From positions 17,542,308 to 17,606,307 of the forward strand of contig NC_053120.1 in NCBI RefSeq assembly GCF_010015445.1: a DNA stretch of 64,000 nt. Direction: 5' to 3'. Below the pieces are notes generated by a model. The model had not been told where the DNA came from and searched no databases. It worked only from the letters and a program-made list of their open reading frames with translations. Origin of the DNA: Perca fluviatilis. Taxonomy: Eukaryota; Chordata; Actinopteri; Perciformes; Percidae. Below are positions 1 through 11,284 of this stretch, in pieces; the stretch's first letter is position 1; each line of letters opens with the position of its first letter. Both the position numbers and the translations under genes were made by a program.

Positions 1-4
1 CACA

Positions 5-54
5 GAACGATAGTTACGTATTGTAACTCCAGATTCTATGAGTATAGGTGCAGC
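5..54 (-). repeat. DIRS terminal repeat tip, copy 1
   Basis: The reverse complement of this segment matches 263-312 with 2 mismatches in 50. The core reads GTTACGTATTGTAAC, itself palindromic. In DIRS elements the outer terminal repeat is complementary to an internal region near the 3' end and is thought to template circle formation during replication. The following sequence (55-235, with GCGCATGCGCAGTCGTGAA) reappears inverted at 41270-41420 at the other end of copy 2, which supports it being part of the inverted terminal repeat. Confidence 0.8.
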
Positions 55-262
55 CCTCTAAGGGCTGTCGTGTCACTATTAGGTTAATCCCTTCGCGCAT
101 GCGCAGTCGTGAAGATTTTCTTTCCCACCCTTGCGCTCAGCACGGGCCTCAACTACGTCCGCAGATACTGTATATTACAGGAGCGGAATCGTTGCTCTGC
201 GCCCAACCTCTGCATTTTCTTTAGCCAATGCTAGTGGGGCAGGTGGCCCAAACCTTAGAGGT

Positions 263-312
263 CTGCGCCTATACTCATAGAATCTGGAGTTACAATACGT
301 AACTATCATTCT
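263..312 (-). repeat. DIRS internal complementary region, copy 1
   Basis: This is the inverted partner of 5-54 (48 of 50 positions). The same block occurs at about 38155-38205 in DIRS copy 2, again next to a terminal-repeat-like segment. The recurrence in both copies indicates a genuine element feature rather than a chance inverted duplication. Confidence 0.75.
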
Positions 313-663
313 ATTTCGTATAGGCTTCGCCCTCTAAGGGCTGTTGCTATTGGGTTAGGGCGAAGCTGATGTAGTCAATGCCACCTGCGACACAGGGTCG
401 ACAAGCAGAACATAGACTAATTCCTCTCCCTATTTGCACTGACAAGTCAATGTATCAAATAATATATGATTTTGATAAAAATGACCTGTCAGGATTATGA
501 ATTGGCCTAATACTGTTTGTAAGGCCCAAGTCATGATTGTGGGAGTGCATTATTAGTGATAAATTGTTATCATGATTAATAATTATGGGACACCTGCATT
601 CCTCTCAGCCACCCAGTGCAGGAGGGATGGGGACAGCAGGAAAAACACACATGCAACGACACA

Positions 664-1041
664 TCATTTGCTGTTGAGTGAGGATAGGACCGAGTGGGCC
701 ATGGAGGACTCTGACATATCACGCAGATATAAGCAGATGAATGGGCATGGGGATGCCCAGGAAGCCACTGTGCAGATGTCAGCTACTGTCATGCCCCTGA
801 AAAGGGCAGCTGATGCTGACAGCGCTCTCGTAGAATGCGCACGGATGCTCTGAGGGGGCTCTGCTCCCTCTGTGCTATAAGCCTCGCACAGCCAGTGGGA
901 CAGACACTGCTTTAAAAGAGCCGCACCTTGGGAGCACTCCCTGTAGTACACAAACAGCTGCTGTGTTTGTCTGATGTCTGCCGTGCGTAAAACGTACTGT
1001 GATAGCGCGCGCACCAGACACCTCCTACACATCGTTGTCAT
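664..1041 (-). pseudogene. DIRS tyrosine recombinase, C-terminal fragment
   Basis: The minus-strand frame of about 125 residues contains the C-terminal catalytic signature of DIRS tyrosine recombinases: an arginine segment (around RQTQQLFVYYRE), the box RAHSTR (H-x-x-R), ASWASP, and a final tyrosine in LYLRD. In this family the enzyme integrates the circular DNA intermediate without target-site duplication. A full recombinase is several hundred residues, so the N-terminal part is lost. The frame begins next to the RT remnant, consistent with an internal deletion that fused the two. It has no upstream promoter or complete start and is best read as a dead copy. Confidence 0.85.
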
Positions 1042-1245
1042 GAGGCGGAGGAAAAAAACCCTTGAGGGAAAACAGCCTTGACCGAAATGAGCTCGTTAAG
1101 ACTTTCGGCGTATCACAGACAGCGGCGACACTGTCGAGTGAGGTGTGATGCGCGACAGCATAGAGCTCAATGCGGCCAGCCTTGGCGCTGACAGTCTGGC
1201 TCTCATGATGGTCCAGTCTATGTCCATGCCCAGATAAACAATTGT

Positions 1246-1919
1246 CTATGCGGGGACCAGTGAGCACTTTTGCCAGTTTATGGCAAAGCCCAGTGTCTGT
1301 ACAGTAGGTGCTGCACAGTTTCCATAGTGTGGAGTGCAGCCTTCTCCCAAAAGGAGAAAAAAGGAGGGTCCCAAAACGATGAAATCATCCAGATAAAAAA
1401 GGACTCTGATGCCTTTTTTGCGTAACGGCTGAAGCGCCGTCTCCATGCACTTGGAGAACGTCCGAGGGGCTAAAGAATAGCTGAATGGCAGCCAGTTCTA
1501 TTGAAAATGGGCCCCTTGAAAGGAGAAGCGCAGGAATTTTTTTTTTGGGAATAACTTGGAAGTGAAAGTACGCGTCTCTCAGGTCCACGGAAGTGAACCA
1601 CTCATGGCGACGTACACACTCCAATACATGCTTGATCGTCAGCATGTGAAAAGGGCGTTCCATGATGTACTGGTTGAATTGGGATAGGTCGAGAATGGGA
1701 CGCATCCCGCCCGTCTTTATCGGTGTGAGAACATAGCGGGATTAGAAACTGTCGTTCTCCTCCCCTGGAGGAACGGGGGAAATGCAGCAGCTTATCTAGC
1801 TCTGACGTCAGATCAGCTGTCACTGCCGTAGATGACATAGATGTCTCCAACACGCCGGCGAAGCGAGGTGGGGGGGAGGCAAACCGGAGCGTGTAGCCCT
1901 TTGTGATCAGCTTTGACAT
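1246..1919 (-). pseudogene. DIRS reverse transcriptase, frameshifted fragment
   Basis: Three overlapping minus-strand frames cover the RT. 1919-1602 holds the N-terminal box with ASPPPRFAGV. 1705-1385 starts at RPILDLSQFNQ and includes HEWFTSVDLRDAYFHFQV. 1446-1246 holds the catalytic FYLDDFIVLG. These are the fingers and palm motifs of DIRS RT. The switch of frame between pieces means at least two indels, so the protein cannot be made as is. The RNase H domain expected after RT is absent. The same RT region is present at 38230-39500 in copy 2. Confidence 0.85.
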
Positions 1920-2191
1920 CTATGAGTACATGTGTATCAAGCTTTTCTACGCCACGCTGTGCTCTGAGAATGGGCGTGCGCATGTCTGTGTGCTGCTTAT
2001 TGACATGGCTAGCAGGGAGCGCAGAGCCCATTCCGCCACTGCGAGTAATCGTATCGCACAGCCCAAGGTAGGGCTTCGTCGAAAGGGCAGTGGCCGGTCG
2101 CTGTCATGTAAGGCGGGAGCAGCCACTGGGTCAGAGCCCTCCTCATCCCCCTGGTCCCTCATATAGAATTGTAACACACACACACACACAC

Positions 2192-3904
2192 GCAAATTAT
2201 TAAAGGAATCAGCAGAGTTCTTCTGCTGTGTAGTTTAAACTGTAAGAAGTAGAAACAAACGAAAGTAGTGGAGCAAAAAGTACAATACGATGTCTTAAAT
2301 ATCGTGAACTAAAAGAGTATAACACATAAAACAAAACGGAAAACTCCACTGATTGTTTTGGCCACTTGGGGGCTTTGCAACAAGCTGTAAACGCAACATT
2401 GACATATTGCCACTATATGAAGTTGTTGAGAAAAGCTAACTAGCTAACTCGCCAGCCATCCGTCTCCAGAGCTGCCGTCCTCTCTCCTCCCTGCAAAGTA
2501 GTCTGCGACCCACTTTACGCTGACATGTCTTGTCACCATAACAACTAACAATAATTGCCATTTTCTTTTGTGCTAGTCATCAGTTACTCTGCTGAGTCAC
2601 AGGCTCAGTTGGTCTAACCTCTGTTCTGTTGCTTCCTGCTCTCCATGACCAGTTTTATTGTGTTGCACTATAACCACTTCTATTTCCTCAGTGACAATTT
2701 TTTCCTCTGTTTTTGCTATGGGTCAATTGTACAAGTTTAAAATAGCGATTATATTGTGGCTAATATGCATTACCTAATAACCAAGGTGAACAGTAATTCT
2801 TCAGCTATTGCATTAACAACTATTTTATAATGTAAAGTTTTCTGACAACCTAAATATAAGCACAGATCAATGACAACACCTGTATTGAGTGATCAACTAT
2901 ACTAACATTAAAAGTTGTCTACTACACAGTATCCCATAGTGTCTGTGCTGGCATTTAGATTGATCTACTCTAAGGAGTATTTTCAAACATCTTTTGGTTT
3001 CTGTGAACAGATGGTCAAAATGGAAAGAAGAAGATGCACATTCATATTTAGCTGGTTTGCTGCATAATTCCTACAAGGAGCTTTTGCCTCGTTTCTGATT
3101 ACCATTCCCTAATTCCTCAGCATATCTCTTATCCTTTTAACTTTCTATTGTGCCTCCGGTCAACTGTTACCTACTGGTCTCTAGGTCTTAGGCTGTGGAC
3201 AGACAGTCACTGGATTATTGGAGGAAACTGAGTCTGTCAACAGCAAGTGTTGACATTTGGGTTTAGGAGATAAACCTCACAAGGGATCAAACAAAGACTG
3301 GCCCTTTTGACTGAAGAGAGGAGTGTGTGTTTGTGTGTGTGTATGTGTGTGCATGCATGTTTGTGTAAAGAGGTATCAGTGTTGCAAGTTTGCTGCTGAC
3401 AACCTAAAGTGGAAGGACGCTGATGTCTTGTCTGAGGGGTTTGGTTATCTCCAAGTCAAACGGCTAAGAAAACATAAAAGTGAGCTGAGCTGGAGAACAC
3501 ACGTGCACACACATTTGAATGATTTTCACCCCTGCAAAAGTAAATATATAAATGATAAACATGTATCCAGAATATTTTCAGGCTTGACTGGCATCTGTGT
3601 GCTCTAATATGAAGTCTCGCAGAAACACACACTAGGTCAACACAGATATAAGAGAATGTTTGACACAAACACTGCAGAACCAGACACAATTTTAAATATC
3701 CTAGTGAATGTGTAGCATTTATACTTTGAGAAATCATTACCACGTCAGTTCTATTACTGTAGTTGCTAGATATGATAATATCACTGAGAGGAATACTGCT
3801 GACCTCTTTATTCTACATTTTGAGCCCTATGTCATATTTAACACAAATATTGTTGAATATTTTATAGTCTCACATTGCCAGCCCTATCTCCACAGATACA
3901 TTTT
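2192..3904. other. No gene seen; unassigned sequence
   Basis: Only a short imperfect TG run (3321-3366) is visible. The open frames are short, lack recognisable motifs and include the TG run. I see no element ends. Confidence 0.5.
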
Positions 3905-4264
3905 GGTTGGGGTGGCAGTAGTTCAGTCTGTGTGGACTTGGCTTGGGAACTGGAGGATCACCAGTCATACAGACCAAGTACGGAGTGTGGAACTGGTAGC
4001 TGGACAGGTGCTAGTTCACCTCCAGGGCACTGCTGAGGTGCCCTTGAGCAAGGCACTGGACCCCTGCCTGTTCATTGGCAGCCCCCACGCTCTGACATTT
4101 CTCCCATAATGCATGTGTATAGATTCTGTTTATGCATGTGTGTGTATTTTGGGCCTGTGTGTAATGTGTAAAAATAACAGAGTGAAAAATGTAATTTCCC
4201 CTTGGGGATTAATAAATTATGTCTTCTTCTTCTTCTTCTTCTTCTTCTTCTTCTTCTTCTTCTT
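3905..4264 (+). mobile_element. tRNA-type SINE with (CTT)n tail
   Basis: The head has an A-box-like TGGCAGTAGTTCAGTCTG (from 3913) and a degenerate B-box-like GGATCACCAGTC (3955-3966), as in polymerase III promoters. The body contains a block around 4030-4062 (CTGAGGTGCCCTTGAGCAAG) that is common in fish SINEs. The 3' part (4190-4220) ends in TTTCCCCTTGGGGATTAATA, a LINE-type tail, followed by a (CTT)n run to 4264. The same tail occurs in reverse at 6734-6790. No target duplication is obvious. Family name not assigned. Confidence 0.72.
4222..4264. repeat. (CTT)n microsatellite at SINE 3' end
   Basis: About 14 uninterrupted CTT units directly follow the SINE tail, as expected of the simple-repeat 3' end of a LINE-mobilised SINE. 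Confidence 0.9.
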
Positions 4265-4885
4265 GAATCAATTGCAAAACGTCCCAGTTAGATAGTAAAT
4301 GCTGTAAACACATTCTTAGTAAATCTTTACATCATTCACCGAAAGAACCAAGCAGGCCTGCATTATTGCACAATCCAAATTTTCATGAAAACCTACCATT
4401 TTCAGTTTGCAGCTTGCTTGCTCAAAGTTTGTTGTTGTTTCCCATAGGGAAGGGGTTTTGAGAATGGCAACAAACAGAGTTTGAAGGCTCGGAAGGCTCG
4501 GGGCAAAGCCTCACATCCAGTGCCTCAGGCTTTATCCTGTAAATGTACTTCCGTTGATCCAGACTAATTATTTGATGACACACAACAGAGAGAAAGTGCT
4601 GTTCTCCCACTCCAAAATAAAGTTTACTTATTTATTGTAATGTTTGTAGATTAGGCAACATATCATAAAGAGAAAACAAATATTCTCAGAGAGACACCAG
4701 GGAGGGTGAGATGGGATAAGTAGCAACATGATCTTTCCTTCAAGAAGAGAGATGTTTCATGGGAAATGTGGCTCAAATCATCAATATCAATCCTTGCGAC
4801 ACAGATTACCAATTATGTCTTTTAGTCTATTTGTTCAAGGCACTTATAGAAAGGTACCACAATTAATTTTAAAATGATGTATTCA

Positions 4886-5846
4886 CAGTGTTGGGAAGGA
4901 TACTTTCAAAACGTATTTCGTTACAGAATACAGAATGCATGCCCACAAATGTAATTTGTAACGTATTCCGTTACGTTACTCAATCTGAGTAACGTAACGG
5001 AATACTTGGATTACTTCAGGATTACTTCCACATTGAATTGCGTTTTATAAGTGTAGGAATGCAGCTATCACATCCATCTTACTAAACAGGCCTATAATGG
5101 TGTGATCTTTTTATTCCAATTAGCTGAATGTGTACCTGAACAAGCAGATAGATTATTGTATTGGTAGTCCCGAACTGCATACTACAAAAATCTAACCGCA
5201 GTCTTGCTACCACGAGCTAATTTTAGCTAACGTTAGCTAGCATGTCAAACGGGGCTAGTCAGTCTTTAAACGGCTCTGGAGCTAGTAAATCAGCACGTAG
5301 GAGAATGTAAAGTCGCACGTCAATGTTAAAATAGCAAGGTGACCAGTAAAACTACAGCAGACGACTACTCTTGGCTAATTAAAAAATAACTTACTTTAAG
5401 ATGCTTCTTCAGGTTGGAAGTGGAGTAATTTGGACGCTGAAAGCAGGTTGGTTGCTGGCAAGCAGAGGTTGCACTGCACAGTTATATTTCATTCTCCCTG
5501 TTCGTTCTTTAATGTGAAATGCTGTTTGAATTTCCAAGATAGAAACTTATTCCTGCCCTGGCTCTGTCGTGCCGGTTCCGACTCCATTGTGACTGATCAC
5601 GCAAATAGCTATTTTTTTCGATTTCATATCGGGGCTTCTGGAAAATGCATAGAGTTGCCTTAATTTATTCAGAGTGAATAAACTCGTGAAACAGAAGTAT
5701 CGTCATGTAATCCATTGATTTCAACAATGTAACTGTATTCTAAATACCAACGATTTAAATTGTAACTGTAACGGAATACAGTTACTCATAATTTGTATTC
5801 TGAATACGTAACGCCGTTACATGTATTCCGTTACTCCCCAACACTG
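4886..5846. mobile_element. Non-autonomous hAT-type element, 961 bp, with 8-bp target duplication
   Basis: The ends are inverted: CAGTGTTGGG at 4886 and CCCAACACTG ending at 5846. The flanks carry a perfect 8-bp duplication, TGTATTCA, at 4878-4885 and 5847-5854, the size left by hAT transposases. Subterminal sequence is rich in repeated TAACG/CGTTA motifs, possible transposase binding sites. No transposase frame is seen inside, so it would need help from an autonomous relative. Confidence 0.9.
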
Positions 5847-6733
5847 TGTATTCATCTTGAAAGCTATACATAGCAGCTGTAACACTGGTTAATGGAGTGA
5901 AATGATGCAGGAGATATGAGATAAGATGAGATAAGAGGTTAATAAAAATACTGTGGGCTACTGTGACATAGAGTGGGTCAAGGCTTGGCACTTTCTCATG
6001 TTTGATGAAATGTCAATAACATTGGAGTGAGCGATGGTAAAGAAAAAAGGTGGAAGGAGAAAGGAGAGCATCAGAGAGAGGAAGGCAGGGAACAGAGGGA
6101 TACAATTTTAATGTTTCTGACAGAAGGAGGGGAGAGGCGAAGGGGATGAAAGAAGATCTACACTGAGCTAAATGTCCCACTAACATCTCTGACAGAAGGA
6201 TGGGAGAAGGCGTAGGATGGGTCGAATGCAAGTTAAGAGCAGTTATGAGAGTAGAAAGGAAGCTGCTTCAAGGTAAAAGACCACTGACTTGTCCAACATG
6301 GCAAGGGAGAAGATGACGATTTGAACTCAAAATCACTCTATTTTTAGGAATAAGTGACAAAAATAAAAACCTAAATGAATGAGTGAGTGAGTGAGTGGAG
6401 GAACATAATGAATGCACACATTTTCATACAACACATAATAAATTAATCATATTTTATAGCCTTCACAGTCACCAGATCTCAAACAAGTTGAACACTTATG
6501 GCAGACTTTGGACTGACGTGTTAGACACCACTCTCCACTAAAACACCAAATGAGGGAACATCTTTTGGAAGAATGGTGTGTCATCCCATTGCCAGTTTAT
6601 TGATCTTTTTTGGTAACTCGCGATGGCCCTTACTAAGATATGTTCCCTGTATGTTGCATAATTACATAGACATGGAACAGCAACAAATTATCTCAAAACT
6701 ATATGCATGAATACAAGTTGGATTGTTCATTTC

Positions 6734-6790
6734 AGAATCGGAATAAGAATCAGAATACTTTATTGATCCCCTCAGGGAAATTGTTGATTT
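6734..6790 (-). repeat. LINE/SINE 3' tail fragment
   Basis: In reverse this reads TTTCCCTGAGGGGATCAATA and then AAGTATTCTGATTCTTATTCC. That resembles the tail of the SINE at 4190-4220 followed by an irregular short repeat. It looks like a 5'-truncated insertion. Confidence 0.55.
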
Positions 6791-7206
6791 GCAGTTGTCA
6801 AAGTTAGATTCAAGGATAAAAATAATAGTAAGAAAAAACTAGTTGTTCATCCATAAGTCCTCTTCCACCCCCACAAATAATGGTGTCTTTCTAGTTTTTT
6901 CTTCCTGATAAAATGCTTTTGTCTTTAGAAACCTTGTTTTGTTAACTTTTTGTGCTTCATTTGCATTCTTGACATTGCATGCATTTTACAAAGTGAGACA
7001 GGATTAGACAAGTAGAGTAGGGAAAGAAACATTTAAGGTTGGAGATGTTAAATATGGAATATAAGGGGAAAGAGGTTGAGAGGCATGTGTGAGAAAGCAC
7101 ACACACGCACACGTACAATTCACCCTAGAAAAAACATTGTGCTCGGAGAATGTCCAGGAATATAACTGCGGTAACTGTGACTCACACAACCTAACCACTT
7201 CTCCAT

Positions 7207-7330
<124 letters not shown>

Positions 7331-7546
7331 ACATGTCCAAGATGATAATTAATCTGCCTGCTTCTTGGATCTTTTCCAAAGTACTTTTTTAGGAACAGAG
7401 GTATAATTGTTATGTCTACTGTCAGACTGCTGCAGCTCTGACCCCTGACTTCTTTTATACTTGTTTCTTGATGTGGACCATTTAGAAGTGATTTTGGACA
7501 GACTGTAAATGGAGTTGTAAAGGAGCGTCAGGCCAAATTGTCTTAA

Positions 7547-8070
7547 AGGTCCCATGACATGGTGCTCTTTGGATGCTTTTATATAGACCTTAGTGGTCCC
7601 CTAATACTATATCTGAAGTCTCTTTCCCGAAATTCAGCTTTGGTGCAGAACTACAGCCACTAGAGCCAGTCCTACAATGAGCTTTTCTTAGTATGTGCCA
7701 TTTCTGTGTCTGAAGCTATTGAGGAGGAGAGTGGGAGTGGCAAGGTGGAGGGTGGGGGTGTGGCCTTGACCAACTGCCACTTTTCTCGTTTGAAAGCCAT
7801 GATGTCTCTCTCTCATGGGTTGGCCAAATTCTCTGGGCGGGCAAAGCAGAGAAAGGGGAGGTAACCTTGCTTGTTATGACCTCATAACAAGCAGATTCCA
7901 AAACGGCTCATCTGAGCTTTCATTTTCTTAAAGGCAGAGCAGGATACCCAGGGCTCGGTTTACACCTATCGCCATTTCTAGCCACTGGGGGACCATAGAC
8001 AGGCTGGGGGAACTCATATTAATGTTAAAAAACCTCATTAAGTGAAATTTTGCATCATGCCATGGGACCT
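7547..8070. mobile_element. MITE flanked by TTAA, 524 bp
   Basis: The inverted ends AGGTCCCATGACATGGTGC (7547) and its near complement ending at 8070 match at 17 of 19 positions. Both sides carry TTAA (7543-7546 and 8071-8074), the target used by piggyBac- and Kolobok-type transposases. No transposase is encoded. Superfamily is inferred from the TTAA only; TTAA could also be part of longer inverted ends. Confidence 0.8.
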
Positions 8071-8223
8071 TTAAATGTGAAATTGGAAAATAAGGTTTTT
8101 AAAGCATTTTCCAATTCACAATACAAATAGCACACACTATGGTCCATTACAGGTTATGTCCTTCTGTAAAAGGAATGTATGCTGAGACCTGAGAGCTCCT
8201 GTGTCACTTTACGTAAAGACCGA

Positions 8224-8928
8224 GGGCCAGATCTACTAATGCTTTTGCGCCCACTTCAGGCGTATTTGTTTCGCAACGTGCGCGTAATAGCATGGCGAGG
8301 TATGTACAAACAGGCCACACTGAGGTAAAAGCGCAGACTGCCTGTCGCGGGAACTGAAAACGACAAATTACTTTTTGCCGTGTCATGCATATGCATTCAC
8401 GGGAGGGTCAAGGGGAAAGTGGGAGTTTCCCATAAATTGATGGGAGAGGAAGCATAAAGTGCGCCTAATTATGTATTCCGCGGTATGTACAAAAACTGCC
8501 TGTGACAGCGCGCCTCTGTATTGAGTGAACACAAAATCATTAAGCGTTACAGATAAAGCAGCCATGCAATATTACAGTTACTGGAAGAAATCAAAGATGA
8601 CATTGAATCTCCGACTCACCGTTCACATTCCATTCCAGCAGTTAAACTCCTCGCTACATTACAAGTATTGGCATCAGGATAATTTCAAACAGTCATAGCA
8701 TCAGCAGTGGGAATATCGCAGTCTGCACTCAGACGTATCATAGCACAAGTACCTAACGCTTTGCTACAGCGCAATTTACGGTATAGTGGGCGGAGAAATG
8801 CGCTGATTACCCGATGAACTGCAGGTTTAGTAAATACGACGTAAGCTGAAGTATCACAGCATGCGCTTTCTTCGGGTTGGACGTGGCGCTGATAACGCTA
8901 CATTCGCAAATGTACGTATATCTGGCCC
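8224..8928 (+). mobile_element. Harbinger-like DNA transposon relic
   Basis: The ends GGGCCAGAT (8224) and ATCTGGCCC (ending 8928) are inverted. Inside, 8584-8772 encodes the N-terminal part of a HARBI1-type transposase. The DDE catalytic part is missing, so this is an internally deleted, non-autonomous copy. I could not find a clear 3-bp duplication beside the ends. Confidence 0.65.
8584..8772 (+). pseudogene. Harbinger transposase N-terminal remnant
   Basis: The frame starting at 8584 reads EEIKDDIESPTHRSHSIPAV, then KLLATLQVLASG, a TAA stop, then FQTVIASAVGISQSALRRII. The pattern (short helix, ASG-x-FQ, GISQS helix-turn-helix) is that of the DNA-binding N-terminus of PIF/Harbinger transposases. 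One in-frame stop and the lack of the catalytic region make it non-functional. Recognition is by motif, not by alignment. Confidence 0.65.
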
Positions 8929-9048
8929 CATATGTTTTCCTTAATCCGCGCAATGGCGCTTTGAATACCGTGCATACACACATGCATGCACACAACCCCA
9001 CAAACACATTTATGCTTCTTTCTATTCCTCTCTCTTGCTCTCTAAGCA

Positions 9049-9060
9049 CACACAAACACA

Positions 9061-9092
<32 letters not shown>

Positions 9093-9119
9093 TACACACA
9101 CATGCATACACACACATGC
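9049..9119. repeat. Interrupted (CA)n microsatellite
   Basis: CA units interrupted by AT and GT steps. The surrounding 8975-9048 is also AC-rich. Confidence 0.85.
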
Positions 9120-9286
9120 ACTGAGCAACTGCTAGTCATTGTTCCTTGCTTCGTATAAGCTTCTATTTCCAAAAGCCAGCAGGAAGAGCAATGGTACTTG
9201 CAATTCTGTCAGGTGTTCAGGTCCAGGAAGAACCAAACAACCGTAAGGAGAGGTCTTAGTCGGAATACAGTGTGTATGTGTGTGTA

Positions 9287-9291
<5 letters not shown>

Positions 9292-9334
<43 letters not shown>
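9292..9334. repeat. (GA)n microsatellite
   Basis: A pure GA run of about 21 units preceded by a short TG-rich stretch. Confidence 0.95.
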
Positions 9335-9336
<2 letters not shown>

Positions 9337-10360
9337 TGTCTTTATCAGCCCCTTGCATTCTTTTACCTGTGGAAACCTGTGGTTTGTTTACAGCAGCTAG
9401 CGTTAGCATCGTCAGGTGGAATTACAGTAGTCTGCTCTAAACTGGAGGTTCCCATAAATTAGTGTAAACGCCAACAACAGCTGCAGAAGGAATGTCAGTT
9501 CATTGCATTGTTCTCCTCAGACAGGCATGCAGTTCCTAACATGCATGTTTAAGTGTAGCTCTTTACTTCACAGCGGATGTTTGGCCAGAGCACAACTGAG
9601 AAAATCAGGATATCTGTTGTTAAATGTCATGGGCTATTAGCTGAAATACATGTTCACCGTTGCCCAACATTTCATTCAATTAAAAGTTATAGCTTATAAC
9701 AGTGAAACGCTTGCAAGTTTGTTAATGGTCAGTTAGCTAACTTGTTAGCTTAGCTCGATAAAGGGGACAATAAGTTCACACGGTTTATTTAAAAGACATA
9801 TTTTTACCATCGCTGGCTCTAAGGCTAACTGTAGGCAAATTATTGTTCTCTTATGAAACAGTTTTTATGTACAATAACAGCTATTAAATTATGAAAGCAT
9901 CCTCTGTTTCTGACCTCAAAGGTCAGCACTGTCAAGATGGCTTGGTATTGACCAATGGTGCAAATTTGCGTGTCAAAGTTCACCAAGGGTGAACTTTGTG
10001 ATTAATTTTGCTTCCTTAAACAAATCGTCTGATTATCTCTGATTTCATTGCAATGAATTGATTTTGCCATAACATGTCAAAGTTTTTAAATCCTGGTGTG
10101 TCCAGGTCAAAAGGCTGAGTCTAACTTTTCTTTAAGTAAGAAAACCAAATATGAAAGAAAATCACTTGGTTTCACTTGGCAACAGCATAAGAAAGAAAAA
10201 AATCCAACACTATTATATACATTGTTTTCAGAATTTTCTAGAACTTGCTTTTTTCTTGTTGAATACCAACATTACCACAGTAGACCTCCAGAAATATTCA
10301 AATTGATCATCTGGGAAGGGAAAATCGGTCTGCTCACTTCGCACTGATATACACAATATG
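9335..10360. other. No gene seen; unassigned sequence
   Basis: No long coding frame, element end or RNA gene is recognisable here. Confidence 0.5.
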
Positions 10361-10890
10361 CAGAGATGGGGACTCAAGTCTGAGACTCGGACTCGAGTCA
10401 CACTTAAGTCGCACAAACAGCTGACTTCAGACTTGACATGGACTCGACCCAAAAGACTTCAGACTTGACTTGCGACTCGACCCAAAAGACTTCAGACTTG
10501 ACTCGGACTCGAGTTTTGAGACTCATCAACAACCTGTTTTCATGCAATTATTGCTTTTTAAATCTAAATGTATTAACGTATTTCTTTTTTGTTTTTATTG
10601 GCGCATATTTGTTGGGGAAACGTATGACGAGCTGCATGTCCCCTGCCCTTTGCCATAATGTGCAACGTAACGCATGCGTTATGCCTTATGTGCGCGCACT
10701 CACATATAAAAAAAATGCATTGCCAATGGCGACCCAAAGTCCTCCCGGAGTTGTGCCTTTTGTCATTAGTTTTCGTAAACAGTGGCAGTAAGCGAACAGC
10801 TACATGCAAGGTGTGTGGCACCAAGATAAATGATCAACAACGTCGAACTTCATCTCAAAACGCACCCAGATAGGTCAGTCACTTGCCATG
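10361..10890 (+). mobile_element. hAT element fragment with BED-finger relic
   Basis: It begins CAGAGATGGGGACTC, an hAT-like end followed by repeated GACTC/GAGTC motifs and a duplicated unit of about 34 bp (10442-10475 and 10476-10509). From 10790 a frame reads CKVCGTKIND. In the adjacent frame LHLKTHPDR follows, together the Cys-Cys/His-His pattern of a BED zinc finger, the N-terminal DNA-binding part of many hAT transposases. A frameshift separates the halves. The rest of the transposase and the other end were not found; 10890 is only where recognisable sequence stops. Confidence 0.6.
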
Positions 10891-11284
10891 ACTGCGTGGC
10901 GTTTTCTATGTCTTTGCACACCAGAAATGTATCTGACGCGGCGCTGCTGCTGCTAGCCTTTACCCATTGATTGGACATTCACTGCACTCAAGCAGTAGTA
11001 GCCTATACTTCATGTTAAACATAAATATATACTGATTTGATTACAGCAAAGACAACGTCGACAGAATTGACGGCAAAATAGGCTACAGAATATTTCGTTC
11101 TGTATTGACAGGTACAATATTTGAAAATCAATAACTGAGACGTGTGTGCCACGCAGGTAGTGTGCAAGCTCTAACATGGGAGCCGAAACTAAAACGGACA
11201 AGCCACGCAGCTGACACGCTCAGTGGGCAGGAGGCCTAATTGTGTCACGAGCCTAAGCATTAGCATAAGTTTATTGTAGCAACC

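Larger units (their letters stand above)
1..2171 (-). mobile_element. DIRS-type tyrosine-recombinase retrotransposon, copy 1 (internally deleted, 5' truncated)
   Basis: Read on the minus strand, this stretch holds pieces of a reverse transcriptase (1246-1919) followed by the C-terminal part of a tyrosine recombinase (664-1041), the order found in DIRS elements. Its 3' end (1-370) has a 50-bp inverted repeat, 5-54 against 263-312, matching the terminal repeat plus internal complementary region of this class. The RT palm and thumb run almost directly into the recombinase, so the RNase H part and the recombinase N-terminus are missing, apparently by internal deletion. Upstream of RT the element stops at a short (AC)n run at 2174. 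A second copy at 37985-41510 shares the end sequences and the RT region. The left edge coincides with the window edge, so the outer boundary is not seen. Confidence 0.88.
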
